From Lasioglossum baleicum (taxonomy: Eukaryota > Arthropoda > Insecta > Hymenoptera > Halictidae), in assembly GCF_051020765.1 (NCBI RefSeq), contig NC_134932.1, positions 5,208,001-5,272,000 on the forward strand: a stretch of DNA of 64,000 bases, read 5' to 3'. Both the position numbers and the translations under genes were made by a program. Position 1 is the stretch's first letter. Each line of letters starts with the position of its first letter. The notes under the pieces are model-generated. The model was not told where the DNA came from and made no database searches. It was given only the letters and a program-made list of their open reading frames with translations. Positions 50,693-62,406 of this stretch are shown piece after piece.

Positions 50693-53026
50693 GTAAGAAT
50701 ACATATCAGCGATGGAACCGTCGTCTTTGATAATCGAATCCGGCCGGCTCGGTACGGAGCGGCGTTCGTTCTCTCGATCAGAAATTAAGGTCGACGTCGA
50801 TCATTGTCAGAGACACTGAATCGAACGGAGCTAATGACACGATCGGTATCGCTTTGTTCTTTTCGAGATTACACGGGGACGTTTTCCAGGGCTTTAATTA
50901 CCGTTTCCAGAATCGAGCGTTTCTGACCTGACATCGATCGACGTATCGCGGCGAAGCTCGTCTTCGGGATCCAACCGGGGAAACGACGTGTAGAAGCGGG
51001 ACAGTGATTAGCCCGGGCTTCTTTTGATTAAGATTCTTTTGTGCACCGCGTACCTCCCGAAAGACCTAATTGCGAATTACAAGGTTCTAATTAGAAATCT
51101 GTTGGACCGTTCCCTGCGCCGATCTGAAATTGCTGCTCCTGGAGATTGTACGGCGTTAGCTTGACCCGGAATTCACAATTAAAAGCTACGATTAAAACGT
51201 CCGCCGGCTCATTGCATTGGTTCTTCATTGGCTGGTCGGGTGCTTTGACTTCTCATTGATTGATCCCTGTGATTAAACACACGGCGCACAGAGTTTTCCG
51301 ATAACAGGCTGTCCCATGTTTTTCCTGTAACGCTCTCTCTCTCGCTGTGTATGAGTTGCAAATACGAAATAGACTGATAAAAGCGGATCCAAAAAGTTGA
51401 CGACGGGAAAATATCCAAAGATTTTTATCAAAAATCGTTAGCAATCGCAGCGTTTTCGAGCATGCGAGAGTAGAATGCTGTGTCGGTCGACAAACGTGTC
51501 CTCGCGTGGCGAGCGAGATTTTAATCCCTCCAGCGGTTCATATCAGAAAGCTTTGTCGTGCCAACAGAAGTAAAAAGGAAATTGAATAATAATAAAAGTC
51601 GTGACACGATTAAAACTGGCTTTATTACAACGAATCCCGTTAGGTTAACCGAATATAATGGCTCCACCACGTTAAAGCTATCACTTTATAATCGCATGGA
51701 GACGCAGTCGGTGAAATAAATCAGTCCAAGCGTGTCCGGATTCGTCGGATTAACAGAGAGGCAGATAGGAATTTTCGACCGGTGACTTAATTTACCGGGC
51801 TCGCGCAACCCGTTGTCCCTCTGTCCCTATATCTCTCTTTGTCTCTGCCAGTTACTCTTCCTCCTGCTATCTCGAGCGGCAACTGGAGCGAGCACCGTCA
51901 CGATAAAGAGGTTAATACGATTTTACGCGGCAAACGAGTGAAAATACCGTGGGCGTACGGTTAGTACACGGTCGCGCCCTTAAGCGCGATAAAACGGGTC
52001 GCATGCGAAACAGGAAAGATCGACCAGGCAGCAACAACCGGTCGTGTAGCATCGGGAGCCGTTTACGCTTTAAAGGGGCCAAGTGGCCTGGGTCTGTGTA
52101 TCGGCAACGACGCGGTTAATGGCGAGCGAACGTTGTTAAAATATTGAAGGGAAATATTGCTCCCGGCCCGTCTATGGCCGCGTAAAACTTCTAAATAGAA
52201 GCCTAACGATCGGCCGCCGCCGCCGGCGTGGAAAACGCGAGCGTACCGGGGACCGTGTTCGACGTCATCGGTACCATTCGCATCGATACTACGGCGGCGC
52301 TCGAAGAACCCCGGGGACTACGTAAAAATTGCCGCGTTAATGGAACCGTTCACCGACCGTGTAAGGATTCCAAGCACTTGTAATTGCGGCGTTACGGCCG
52401 TTGCGGAAGCTGTTGGCCGATGCTCTGCGCCGCTTGCAAATTGGTGAGCGAGCCGGGACCCGTTCAACGGCCTTTGAAAAAGGAGACTTTGACGCGCGTG
52501 AAAAGTCCTTTTTTCTCTTGTCCGGCTTCTTTGAACCACCGATCTCGGTCTCGACGGTCCGCAAAGGACCGCAACAGTTTTCCAAACCTTTATTCCCGCG
52601 ATTCGCGTTAGAAACGCAATTGCAAGAAAATTGTTGCGCATACCCTACAATATCAATGGAAGTGCAACTACTTCTCTGGTTGCGCGGCGTTCCCTCCCTC
52701 GTGTGTATTTTAAAGATCTTCACGAGGTACTTGCAACTGTACAGTGTCGCACGGTGCGGTCGTTACGCCGAGCGAAATTAAAAGGTTAATTGAAAGCGGG
52801 CAAGCAAGAAACGCGCGAATGAGAACCGTTCAACGTCCGCCGCTAATTGATCTCGCTATCGAAAAAACGTCGCATTTACATGGCATCTCGTAGCTAATGA
52901 TAAGAACCTATCGGGTAATAGAGATTCCTCAGTATCCGATGGTATAATTTCCGGCTGGTTCATAGTAAATAATTAGTATCACGTCCGAACCTGGACCACT
53001 AATGACCTATAATCTTCTGATTGCAG
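50693..53026 (+). other. Presumed 5' intron of the MOXD1-like gene
   Basis: Bounded by a GTAAGA donor on the left (hypothetical) and the acceptor at 53026. Frames of up to 128 codons on either strand (for example 52337-52723 minus) overlap one another and are unrecognised. Confidence 0.35.
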
Positions 53027-53057
53027 ATGTTTTGAAGCGGATCGAACGAAGGCAAAG
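53027..53057 (+). other. 5'UTR part of the MOXD1-like exon, with splice acceptor and a 2-codon uORF
   Basis: A splice acceptor is inferred at ...TCTGATTGCAG ending at 53026. A CTAAT branch-like sequence lies near 53000, about 25 bases upstream. The exon would then start at 53027 with ATG TTT TGA, a minimal upstream ORF right at the junction, 31 bases before the coding ATG. This implies at least one further 5'UTR exon upstream. The short uORF could lower or tune initiation at the main start. No transcript data were available. Confidence 0.55.
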
Positions 53058-53321
53058 ATGAAGGCCGTAATCGCGTCGTGTTTCCTGCTCGTGTTCGTCC
53101 TGGCCAACGGCGGCGTCCTGTCCGCCGTCGATTGGAAACACAGCGCCGCCCTCGACGACAAGTTCCTGGTCCTCTGGTCGCCCAACGAGAATGATATCAC
53201 GTTCGAGATCCAAGTAAAAACCCTCGGCTACGTGGGTTTCGGTTTCTCCAAGGACGACGACAAGGTTCGCGCCGACATGGTCATCGGATGGGTGGACAAT
53301 AACGGACAGCTCCATCTCCAG
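53058..53321 (+). CDS. MOXD1: MOXD1-like DOMON protein, first coding exon (partial gene)
   Basis: Seen: the ATG has A at -3. It opens 88 codons that end exactly at a consensus donor, CAG|GTAAGC, so the exon ends in phase 0. Residues 1-23 form a typical secretion signal: Lys at 2, a hydrophobic core through about 20, and Ser-Ala before the likely cut. Residues 24-88 match the start of a DOMON domain: WKHSAALDDKF, then LVLWSPNE at 37-44, FEIQVKTLGYVGFGFS at 49-64 and ADMVIGW at 72-78. Known: this order and the GYVGFGFS/ADMVIG pattern are typical of MOXD1 proteins, secretory-pathway relatives of dopamine and tyramine beta-hydroxylases. In those, a DOMON domain precedes two copper type II monooxygenase domains (about 600 residues in all). 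Here only the N-terminus is present; the copper-binding domains must lie in later exons that I could not find before 64000. Without splicing, translation would run 25 codons into the intron and stop at 53399. Alternatives are other DOMON proteins such as Knickkopf-type proteins; the ligand-type tract fits MOXD1 better. The substrate is unknown. Confidence 0.88.
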
Positions 53322-56300
53322 GTAAGCGTCTTTAAGGAACCCCCGTCTTGTTCCCGATCTAGTTCTTGTCCGTTTCTGGAATCGTCGCGCACCTGTTAAG
53401 CTACCGACATCAGTCGCTGGTGCTTGCTGATCCAGCAACCGTATCCTTAACCTCGACTCGATCACATTCGCGTAATTCTAACATTTCGCCTTCTCGGAAG
53501 GTCTAGATGCTCGCGCGAAATTATCGGCGTTGATCGTCGGTCGTCTATGGCCGCGGATGATGTACGAGCGCCGGCAAACAGGCAAAAATCCGCGCAATTA
53601 CGGTCCCTAGTTTCGCCGATGAGCAATTGAAAATGATCATCCGGCGAAACGATTATTCCTATCGTCCGTCGTCCTAGCCGGATTATATTCATTTCCCGAG
53701 CCTCGACGTGGAATAATTTCAACTAATTACTCTTATGCTACCGATCCGATGCGTCGAATGTTGTAGAGGATCGTTCGGGGCCGGTGTTCGCCGCACGGGG
53801 CGCGGTGGCAGAGCGGGGCGAGGTGGAACGCGCATAATGATAGTCCTTTCGGAGATAAGTAATGGGTTTCTCGTTTCGATCGGTGCATCGGATAGTTATC
53901 AATCTTGCCAACCGAAGCCAGCGGCCTGTCATTACGCGTGCTCGTCATTTTGTACGACACTTTGTCGTTTTATTTTTCGCGAACGATTATCTTGGACAAT
54001 TTTCAGTCACCGAGCATGATGTATTGCTTTTATCGGCAAGGTACCAAGACCCGCGCGCCGCACCGATGGAAGCAGATAACTTTCGGCTGGAAAAAAACCC
54101 GAGTCGCTTGGAAGAAAGGAAAATACAGACATCGTTCGAAATGCGTCTGTCCCCGTTCCGAAGTGCCGCGGCGAAGATCGACCAGATATACATGCATACC
54201 TACCCGCCGGTTTCGTCGTCACCGGACGCGTTTCGAGCATCTCGCTGATCCGTGGAAGCCGGAGGGTGGTTGACGACGACGAGGACAAAGTTGCTCGGTC
54301 AGTAAAATCGCGCCGGATATCGTTCGGAACCGGTTTGATTTCGCCAGAAGAGCCGCGTCGCTCGTACGCGAGTAGAATTTCGACGGTATGTGCCCGCGGT
54401 TTATTTCCGAGCGCCGTTAAATTTAAAACACCGCCGGCACCGTAGCCATCTTGTTGACGTAAACCCTTCTCGAAAACCGGACTCGGGAGGATTACGCGGT
54501 ATCCTCCCTTTCATCAGCAGCGCTGCACGGCTGTTGTCACTTTGCCGGTTCTTCATAACATCGGGGACCCAACGGAGGGAGATGGATGTCATATTCCCTT
54601 TTTCCTCCTCTCCCTCGCCACGGCCCGAGCTTTCCTCTGACGCAAATGCGACGACCAGTGGCATACGAGCGACCATGACTCGCTCCTTTCTCCGTTCGTT
54701 TCTCTTTCTCCGCGGGCTCGCTCTCTCATTTCCAGGCACGCCGTTGAATATTTCTTTTAAAAACAGCTCTCGACACGACGCGATGGCCGTGCGTTGTGCG
54801 TCGGCGTTTCATCATCGCTTCCCCGGTTGCTCTTTCGCGCGGAATTTCCCGGCGACGACAAATTCGCTTGGCATCACGCTGCGTCACTGTCAACAACGCA
54901 ACAGATGTTCTTCCTTTTCTGATTACCCTCCACGGTTAACGACAACAATTTTCCCTCGCTAAACCCTTCGCCGCGGGGACCGGCCATAATTCTCGCACAT
55001 TCGCGCTCTCGCGAGACCGCTCCGGCGCGAGCGGTTCTCTTCTTCGCAGTTACGCTGACTGTCAAATTCGCATCGCGATTTTAATAATACCCCGCGCGAA
55101 CTTTGCCACAAGTTCCACCAATTGTATTCGCAGAAGCAATCAGCGTTATTAGTAACAATTTCCTTTTGATTTCGGCTTGAGTTTGCGTTCTGTTAGTTAC
55201 TCGATAATGAAGTTTTCATTTTATACTATTATATAATCCAATTAATTTCTATGTTAAAAATATTTTTACGTTATTAAATTGGTTTATATTTAAGAGTTGG
55301 TAAGATTTTTGAGGTAGACCAGCTCCGAGTACAAGCGGTAGAGTTACATGTAATTTCGAATTTCTTCGCCGAGGCATAAAAAACCCCGGGTCTCTTATCT
55401 TTGTCGGCCGGGATGGCGTGAAACGGCTCGTACATTTTTTCCAGGTGCCTCGTACAGACTGGTAGGGTCGGTAAGGGGACGAAATAAAATCTGAGGAATC
55501 GACGGAAGTCGGTAGACATCCGTTGGCCGCGTAAACAGCTCGCTTATTGCCAGCGAGTGTATGATCGGGTCCGGTATCAGCGGGTGGCCGGATCCGTGTT
55601 ATAGAGATCTCTCTCGGTCGTTTCTTCTAAAATGGAAAGGAGCCGTAACCGAGGGGCGGTGTGGCGGGTGGAGGAGCTCGGGGATGCAATATAGGAAAGC
55701 AATCTTCTCCGGCGACTAGCGCGGAGCAACCCCGGCAAGAGAGGAAAGAGGAGGATAGATAGAGAGAAGAAGGAAGAGAGAGAGAGCGCGGTGGTTCGGT
55801 GCTTAGGTACATATCTACGTAGGTAGGTAGTCAGGCTGCAGATCGCGTCCGTCTCGCGTGTCCGCAATTTTTCCGGTAGAATCGTTGCCCGCTCGTTCCA
55901 TAATGCATGCCGTGCCGCGCAATGCTCTATGCGATGCAGCCGTCGCCGGACGTTCTCATACAGAGAACGACGCCACGAAGAAAAAGGAGAGGGAACAGGC
56001 TGCCGGATGGGACAAACGGAGACAGAGGGATCGGAAGGACGAGCGAAGGAAGAGAGAACGAGGGGCTAGGGTGTGGGGGGCAGAGTTGACGGCCAATGGG
56101 AGCGAGAAGGTTTTTCGTTATGATCGTAATCTTAGAACCAGAACAGCCGCGGGCATCCGAGAGACCAGCCCGAACCACCGACCCCGGACTCTCTCCTTCA
56201 CTCTTTCTCTACCTGCACCCTCTCTCTCTTTCTCTGTCCTCTCTCCTAGTGCTCGATTTCTTGTCCTTATAGATGCCCGTTTTGCACCCGACGCTCACCC

Positions 56301-59300
56301 AACCCCCGACCTTCCATTGCCCCCTGTTCCAATTCAACGCTAGGATTCTTTTCCTCGCGTGGCTTAACTCCTCGCTTCCGGGGGCGCTTTCTCGCCTCAA
56401 ACTAAACGAACCGAAATTCCGTGGTATATAACTCGCGCGAAAGGGAAAAATGCCCCTGTCCGACTGCTTTTGCTACTTTCCTTTCCCTTTGCGTCTCGCG
56501 CCGATAACACTCTTGACTTCGTACACTTATTGTTTGCAGTCTTCGTCGATGTTTCGATGATCGAACACCTGACCATCGTGATAAGGTTGATAATCTCAAA
56601 AGCTTGATAGTGTCTACGTGAAATTAACTTATCAAATTCTAGAACTTTTTGTTGCAGTAGAATCCAAAGATTACAAAGCATTTTAGGATGTCCATGCGAA
56701 TAGTATTGTTAAGATAAGTTCTACTAAAATCACCGAGACGAATTATGTACATGTATTCGAACAGCATTTATTCAATTGCTCCGACAGGTCGGTGTCGTTG
56801 CGTCGAGCTTTCATTCGGTTCTACTTGTTTTCCGGTTGATGGAAATTTTATATAGCCACTGGGAATAGCCTTTCGTTATCCAGGACGTACGAGGGACTAT
56901 GAAAACCTCGGTTTTCTTGTTTCCACTTAGGGGAAACAGGGAGGTTGACGTCGATTGATTAAAGCAACAGCCCAAGCACTCCAATCAGCCGATTCTTTCG
57001 CACGATCGGCTGCATCTAATCCTGTTTAAAGGGAATATATTTCGCGCGCGCGGATCTGTTATGGTTATTACCTCGGCAGGTGAAGGGGAGGAGAAACCCG
57101 TAGTAACGTCCGACAAGACGAATCGAAGTTGATTAAAGATGTACGGCTGATACATCCCGCCGCTCTCCAGACTGCGGGGCTGTTGTGTGCCGAACCACTT
57201 CGGCTTCCGTCTCTTCAGCCAGCTGAATTCAATTTTCCTGGTCTAATTCTTTTATTCGCTTCGTTTAACTTCCCCGTTCCGTTCGGCACGTCGTTTCACA
57301 GCGGATCCGTGGCTCGGTGTCTATTTGAGGTCTTTTCTGCCTGGAATACTCCTCGAACAAGCGACCAGGATGCGAGTTGACGGGGGATTTGCGTTGCTAG
57401 ACAGCTACGATTTCGTACTACCGAAAGGGAGGCGTTATTTTTTGCTCGGCTACCTTGCTCTCCTACACGAATACGTCTGTCATTCGTGACGTAACCATTT
57501 TTCTTCCCGGGTAATTGTTTTTCGGATCCTAATGCTCGCACCACACACACACACTCGTTAATATATCTTCAACAATTACACGTTGCGACGAACGGTCGAA
57601 TTATCAGAGTTATTATAATTATTAAAAGTATTTTTGTGCATGCATAATGTTAGACTGTTCGTGTTGTGGATATTTCAGGAAAACGAAACGTATTTTCGGT
57701 ACAACCTAATTCTAATTTCATGAAGGGCGTTGCGCTGTCGAAACGCGGAAGCGCGGGTATAGATTCGCAATTATTTAAAGCAAATTGAAAGTGGAGAAGC
57801 TCGTTTATATTCCGGGTGGAGGATCTCTTACGAAATGCAACAAGAGAAGAGTATTCCATGCATAACCGTCGGTAGAATACATCGAAAAATTGTATGTATT
57901 CGGCTCCGGTACGTATTACCGTGCGGAGCGAGGTCGCTTGGCAAAACTCTAATTTAAATTCCGGCGCGTTTAGATCGGAATAGATTCCGCATTCGGGAAC
58001 GCGCGGCGGTATCGCGCGGGTTCGACGATGGGGCCGTGTTGGGCACCGTCCAAAATATCGCGGCCCTTATCCGCCTCTCGCGTTCCCGGGTGCCGCGGGG
58101 GATTAAAAAATTTCCACGGCGAATTAGGAAACGCTATTTACCCAGCAATCGTCTGAACCGGGTCCGTTAATGGATTTCTCGAGCAAGTGTTCCTCGGAGG
58201 AGGACGAAATATGCTTCGGAGGGTTGTACGGTCTCGCCTTTCGCAGCACATTTTCATGGCCCCATCCCCGGCGGGCTTTTTTCAGCCACTTTGCCGACTG
58301 CAGTGGCAAACCGCCGACAATGCGGAATAGGAATTTCATTCTGCGCGAAATGCCGCGGCCCGCTCCTCGTTTTTTCTCCACGGCGAGGCACCCAGTACCT
58401 GTCCTGCATCCGGTCCCACACTGTGATTACATTCGACTCCGTGCGTGCGGCCACCAGGGAACTGTTCGCCTCGCCTCGCCTCGCCTCGCGAGCCTGGATT
58501 CCAAAATTAACTGCAGCGCAAGATCTCATTACCGTTCCGCCCGAAGCCTCGCTCTGCGGGGACACGTCGGGGCCGAAATAATCGCGAGTTGGCCCGGTTT
58601 TTGCACGCCCCCGCGTTCCTTTCTTTTGCTGCCATTGCCGCACGTCGTGCCACCGGAACCAAGATGCACGGCTAAACCGGCGAACGATTTATCATGCTGT
58701 ATTATTTATTCGAATGTCAGCCGCAGCTACAGAAACGTTCTCCGCGTTTCGCGCTCGCCTCCGCTCCATATGAGTCGTTAAATATTAACCGCCGCAAGCC
58801 GGATCGCTACATCGCCGTCTCCATTCTTTCTCTCCCGCTTCCGTTCAACAGACCCGCGGAATCGCGCGCGTTTGCGCGGAACATCTCCGTAGAGAAATCG
58901 CATGCCTCGGATCGGCCGGCTGCCGCAAAAACCGTACGTGTTGCGACAGCTACGAACAATAGTCTGCGAGCCGTTGCTTTTCTCAGGCACGTCGTTTTAT
59001 ACTTTGCGCGGGCGATTACTCGAGAGATTAAGGAACCCTTTATTTAATAAGTCACTTGTGAGAAAATCTGTACAAAGTCTGGAGATCGAGTCGATTGTCC
59101 CGTGCTGGTTCAATGTACAGGGTGCTTCATCAAATCTGTTTGGAAACCTGATCGTTCATAGACCTGTTAACACGATAAAAATGATTATTATCAAATCCAC
59201 ATGATACCTTATAGAAAGTAAGAAATAAACGTTAAACAGGCTATTCGTTTTATTTATAATTACACATGTACGCACTTATTACATCTGTAGTACAGTCCGA

Positions 59301-61278
59301 AATTAAGTTATAAGGCACTATTCACACTGGACTGTGGTCATCCGTCGGTCTTACCAGATGTATCAGCGTTGCTAACAGTCATATGTGGAACTCTGTTTCG
59401 AAAACATACAACGTTGCTTTGAAATATAAATAAGAAGCAATATAAAATGATTTCACATACCAGGAATTCTCAATATTTGCCGTTTAAATCAAAAGTGGCA
59501 ACAACTACTGGAGTGCCAGCAATAGTACAGTTCACCCTAAATAGAAAACTTCAGTTCCACTGCATATGTGGGACACGAACAATAACTTCATTTTTTCAAT
59601 GGAGCGCAAGGTAAATGTTTCTATATTTACGTTGTCCTTACAATACCGAGTAACTTCCGCTTGAAGCACCTTTCAAATTTGTTTGTTCATGTGTGGGCAT
59701 TTCAATCTGACAATTTTCGATCCGTGAAAATGTTTAAAATTCGTTCCAGAACTTTACCAAGGGCTGTGCAAATATACAAAATATGGGTGCAGATTTCATT
59801 TAAAAAATTGAAGTTTCCCTCTATTTTTCGTATTCTACCACGGACACGTCAGTTGCTATTGATTTAGAGGAGCCAGTCGCTAGCGGTGCACGCGTTTGCT
59901 ACAAACGCGCGGTGGCGAATTAACTTGTGGTGACCTGATTCCAGTGTTAATTAGTGAACGTGTTCAATTAGTGGCCGGTATTATAAAACATACTAAGAAT
60001 TACTTTGGTCCATTATTGAATAGTTCTCGATAGAATCGAATTTGTACATGATGTGTGAACAAGTCGTCTTTATCTATCTGGTAGTTGTAGTGTCAAAGTT
60101 GATTTTATTAGTGAGATCGAAGAACTTTGGCTGTACAACAATTTCGAAAGGAAGCGCATCGGCGCAGCAACAAACTGAAATCTCGTAATCCCCGTTGCCG
60201 GGACTCGTCACGGCAAACAGTATCGAACGGAGGGTGCTCGGGTCGGTGAAACAGAAACAATGACCGCGGTTCGGCCGCATCAACCGGCAGAGGGGTCAGG
60301 TTGAAAAAATAAAGGGGTTTTCCGTGGGTCGGGGGTAGCGGTGGTAGCGCGGCGATTGCACCGTCGAAGGAGAGGCTCGCAAGAATTCGCGGATATTTGC
60401 GAACGCGTGCTCGCATTCAATTCCATTCGATGTTCGCAAACACGCGCCGCGCCGCGCCGTCGGCTTTATTGTGTGAGGTGCAGAACGCACGGTGCGCGTC
60501 GGCCTGACCGCCCCGTACGTGCGTTCCAACTGTTTGGTGAATAAATGATATGTTTAGTAATACGCGCTCACTCGCGGCGTTCGCGAATCACGGGGAATGA
60601 GAGAGGGACTGGACAAATACTAGGCCGGACGAATAAATCGAAAAAGGAAGCCGGGAATTTGCGAGAGAGCCAGAGTGCGCGTTTGCTTTAAACGGCGTAA
60701 TTTCGATTTCCCCGACGCGGAATACACGCTGAATTATTGTTTGTTGCTCGTTTCTTCGACCGCGGTTATAAACGGACCCTGCGAAGAACGATGCAGCTTC
60801 TTAATTGGGTAATAACAATTTTCGTACTAACTTCATTGATTATATGACGTTTCCGAGCAATTTCGGCCGGTTGGATTGGGTCCAAAGTGTAACAGGCGAC
60901 TCGCCGTTGGACACGCGTTCCGCGTACGTTCGTTGCAACGAGATTAGCTCAATTCCGTTCGCAGACTGCCTTTTTAAACGGGTTACGGCAATATGGTTCT
61001 TTCATTTTCGAAATAACCGAGGAGGAAATGCTGAGTCGTTCTTTCTGTTCTAAGTTTACTGCCACGTACAAGATGTTCAGCAGCGATTGGGTTTACTTTG
61101 ATGCTTCTGCTTTGATCTTTCGCTAGAAACTTCATCACCCCGTAATTAATACAAACACCGAGGATAAAGTGATAGCATACGATGCTGTATTATTGAACCC
61201 AAAGTGTAACATTTCGTACCATAGAATTCGTTTCAACTTATAATAATTTTGAGTAGTGCCTCAGAGGAGACAGTCAAG
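53322..61278 (+). other. Presumed intron 2 of the MOXD1-like gene
   Basis: Starts with the GTAAGC donor. I looked for the rest of the DOMON domain and for copper-monooxygenase segments on the plus strand and recognised none. Purine-rich runs occur at 55735-55795 and 55975-56075. An AT-rich island at 59050-60130 starts with CAGGGTGCTTCATC at 59117, a sequence form often seen at ends of insect DNA elements, but no partner end is clear. Confidence 0.4.
58467..58489. repeat. CGCCT pentanucleotide repeat, 4 units
   Basis: Four exact CGCCT units and a partial fifth. Confidence 0.9.
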
Positions 61279-61788
61279 ATTTATTTATTTATTTATTTCA
61301 TGGTTTATTTTAATGTGGTCGCATTAACAGCTAGGTCATTATGTAGCGACCGCATGGTTTACAATCAGATATGTCTTACATTTTACTTGTGGAGATAGTT
61401 ACAGTTATTGTGTACATTGATGGGGGACAGCAAAATTTATAACAGTTTATATAAATCTATAGATTTTAAAAAAGGCGAGTACGTTTACAATGTTATCCTC
61501 GCTTAGATTTGTCATGAGGTCATTTCCGATGGAAAATCTGGATCTTTGTGCAGAGGATCTGGGACATTCGAATAGAATATGTTGAATACTATTGATCACG
61601 GTGCATGTTGGGCACTCCGGTTGGTTTTCTTTAGTTATCAGGAATTCGTGGGTGTATCTTGTGTGTCCTGTTCGGATGCGGGTAATTGAGACCTGATCTT
61701 TCCTAGAAAATTGACAGTCAAGACTTGTTTCTGTTGGAATAACCGCTTCCGAGTTATTAGTCTTGTCGATAGGCGCGCCGCGTTTTCA
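61279..61788 (-). mobile_element. 5'-truncated non-LTR retrotransposon (3' end)
   Basis: Read on the minus strand, the segment holds the C-terminal end of a non-LTR polyprotein, a 3'UTR of about 150 bases, and a tail of (AAAT)5 at 61298-61279. A tetranucleotide tail and a short 3'UTR with near-repeated GCGGTCGC / GCGACCAC words around TAATGACCTAGCTGTTAATG are usual for arthropod I/R1/LOA-like elements. The homologous reading frame fades above about 61775 and meets a stop at 61786-61788. Reverse transcriptase and endonuclease are missing, as expected for incomplete target-primed insertion. Clade placement is tentative, and no target-site duplication was identified. Confidence 0.75.
61447..61785 (-). 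pseudogene. C-terminal fragment of non-LTR retrotransposon ORF2
   Basis: This is an open minus-strand frame of 112 codons ending in TAA at 61449-61447; a TGA precedes it in frame at 61788-61786. It contains SRKDQVSITRIRTGHTR, then THEFL, then a C-x2-C-x7-H-x4-C knuckle (ECPTC...QHILFEC) and a hydrophilic tail. The 'RxRxGHTR...T...L' plus CPxC...HxLxxC layout is the standard ending of ORF2 proteins, after the RNase H domain, in I/Jockey/R1-related retrotransposons. No catalytic domain is present, so it cannot be active. The lack of stops or frameshifts over the readable part suggests a fairly young insertion. Confidence 0.75.
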
Positions 61789-62348
61789 AGTGAACTCTCG
61801 GTGGTGTTCGATTCGAAGCGCAGTGCCATCGATTACTTCCGGTCTGCTCGGTTCTCCGCGTAGATCGCGGCTGGTAAAAACGTAAAATCAGCCTGGAGTT
61901 GTAGGAGCCGTCGACGAGGCCGCATCGACAATAAGAAGAGCCTCGGTGGAACGCGGGGTTGCGGGACGGGGTTGGAAACGAGGCAAAAGAGGGATGATAA
62001 AAATACCGAAGCTCGCGAAAGTGCTTAACAGCGGCACGCGGCGTTCTTGCGTAAAAATGCAAGCGGTGCATCTGCATACGCGGGCCGCCTCGTTGCCGCA
62101 CCCGCGTCTGTTCGCTGGGACGGGGGTACGCGGGGTGTTCAGGGGGTTGTATAACTGCGCGGAGGCTATTCCCAAGGCAGTTCTGCCATGGGAGCCCCCC
62201 GATGCGATTTTACCCACCGTAAATAGGATTCAGTGTAAATGCAGTTACGTATACGCGCGCGTTCTCGTAAATGTTGTCGCGACACTGTTTAAAACTTGCC
62301 CCGCACTCCCCGTACGGGTTATTCTCTCTCTCTCTCGCTCTCTCTCTT

Positions 62349-62406
<58 letters not shown>

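Noticed and set aside
53007..53465. 152-codon minus-strand frame opposite the MOXD1-like exon.
   Set aside because: It is the antisense shadow of a well-supported coding exon and crosses its splice sites.
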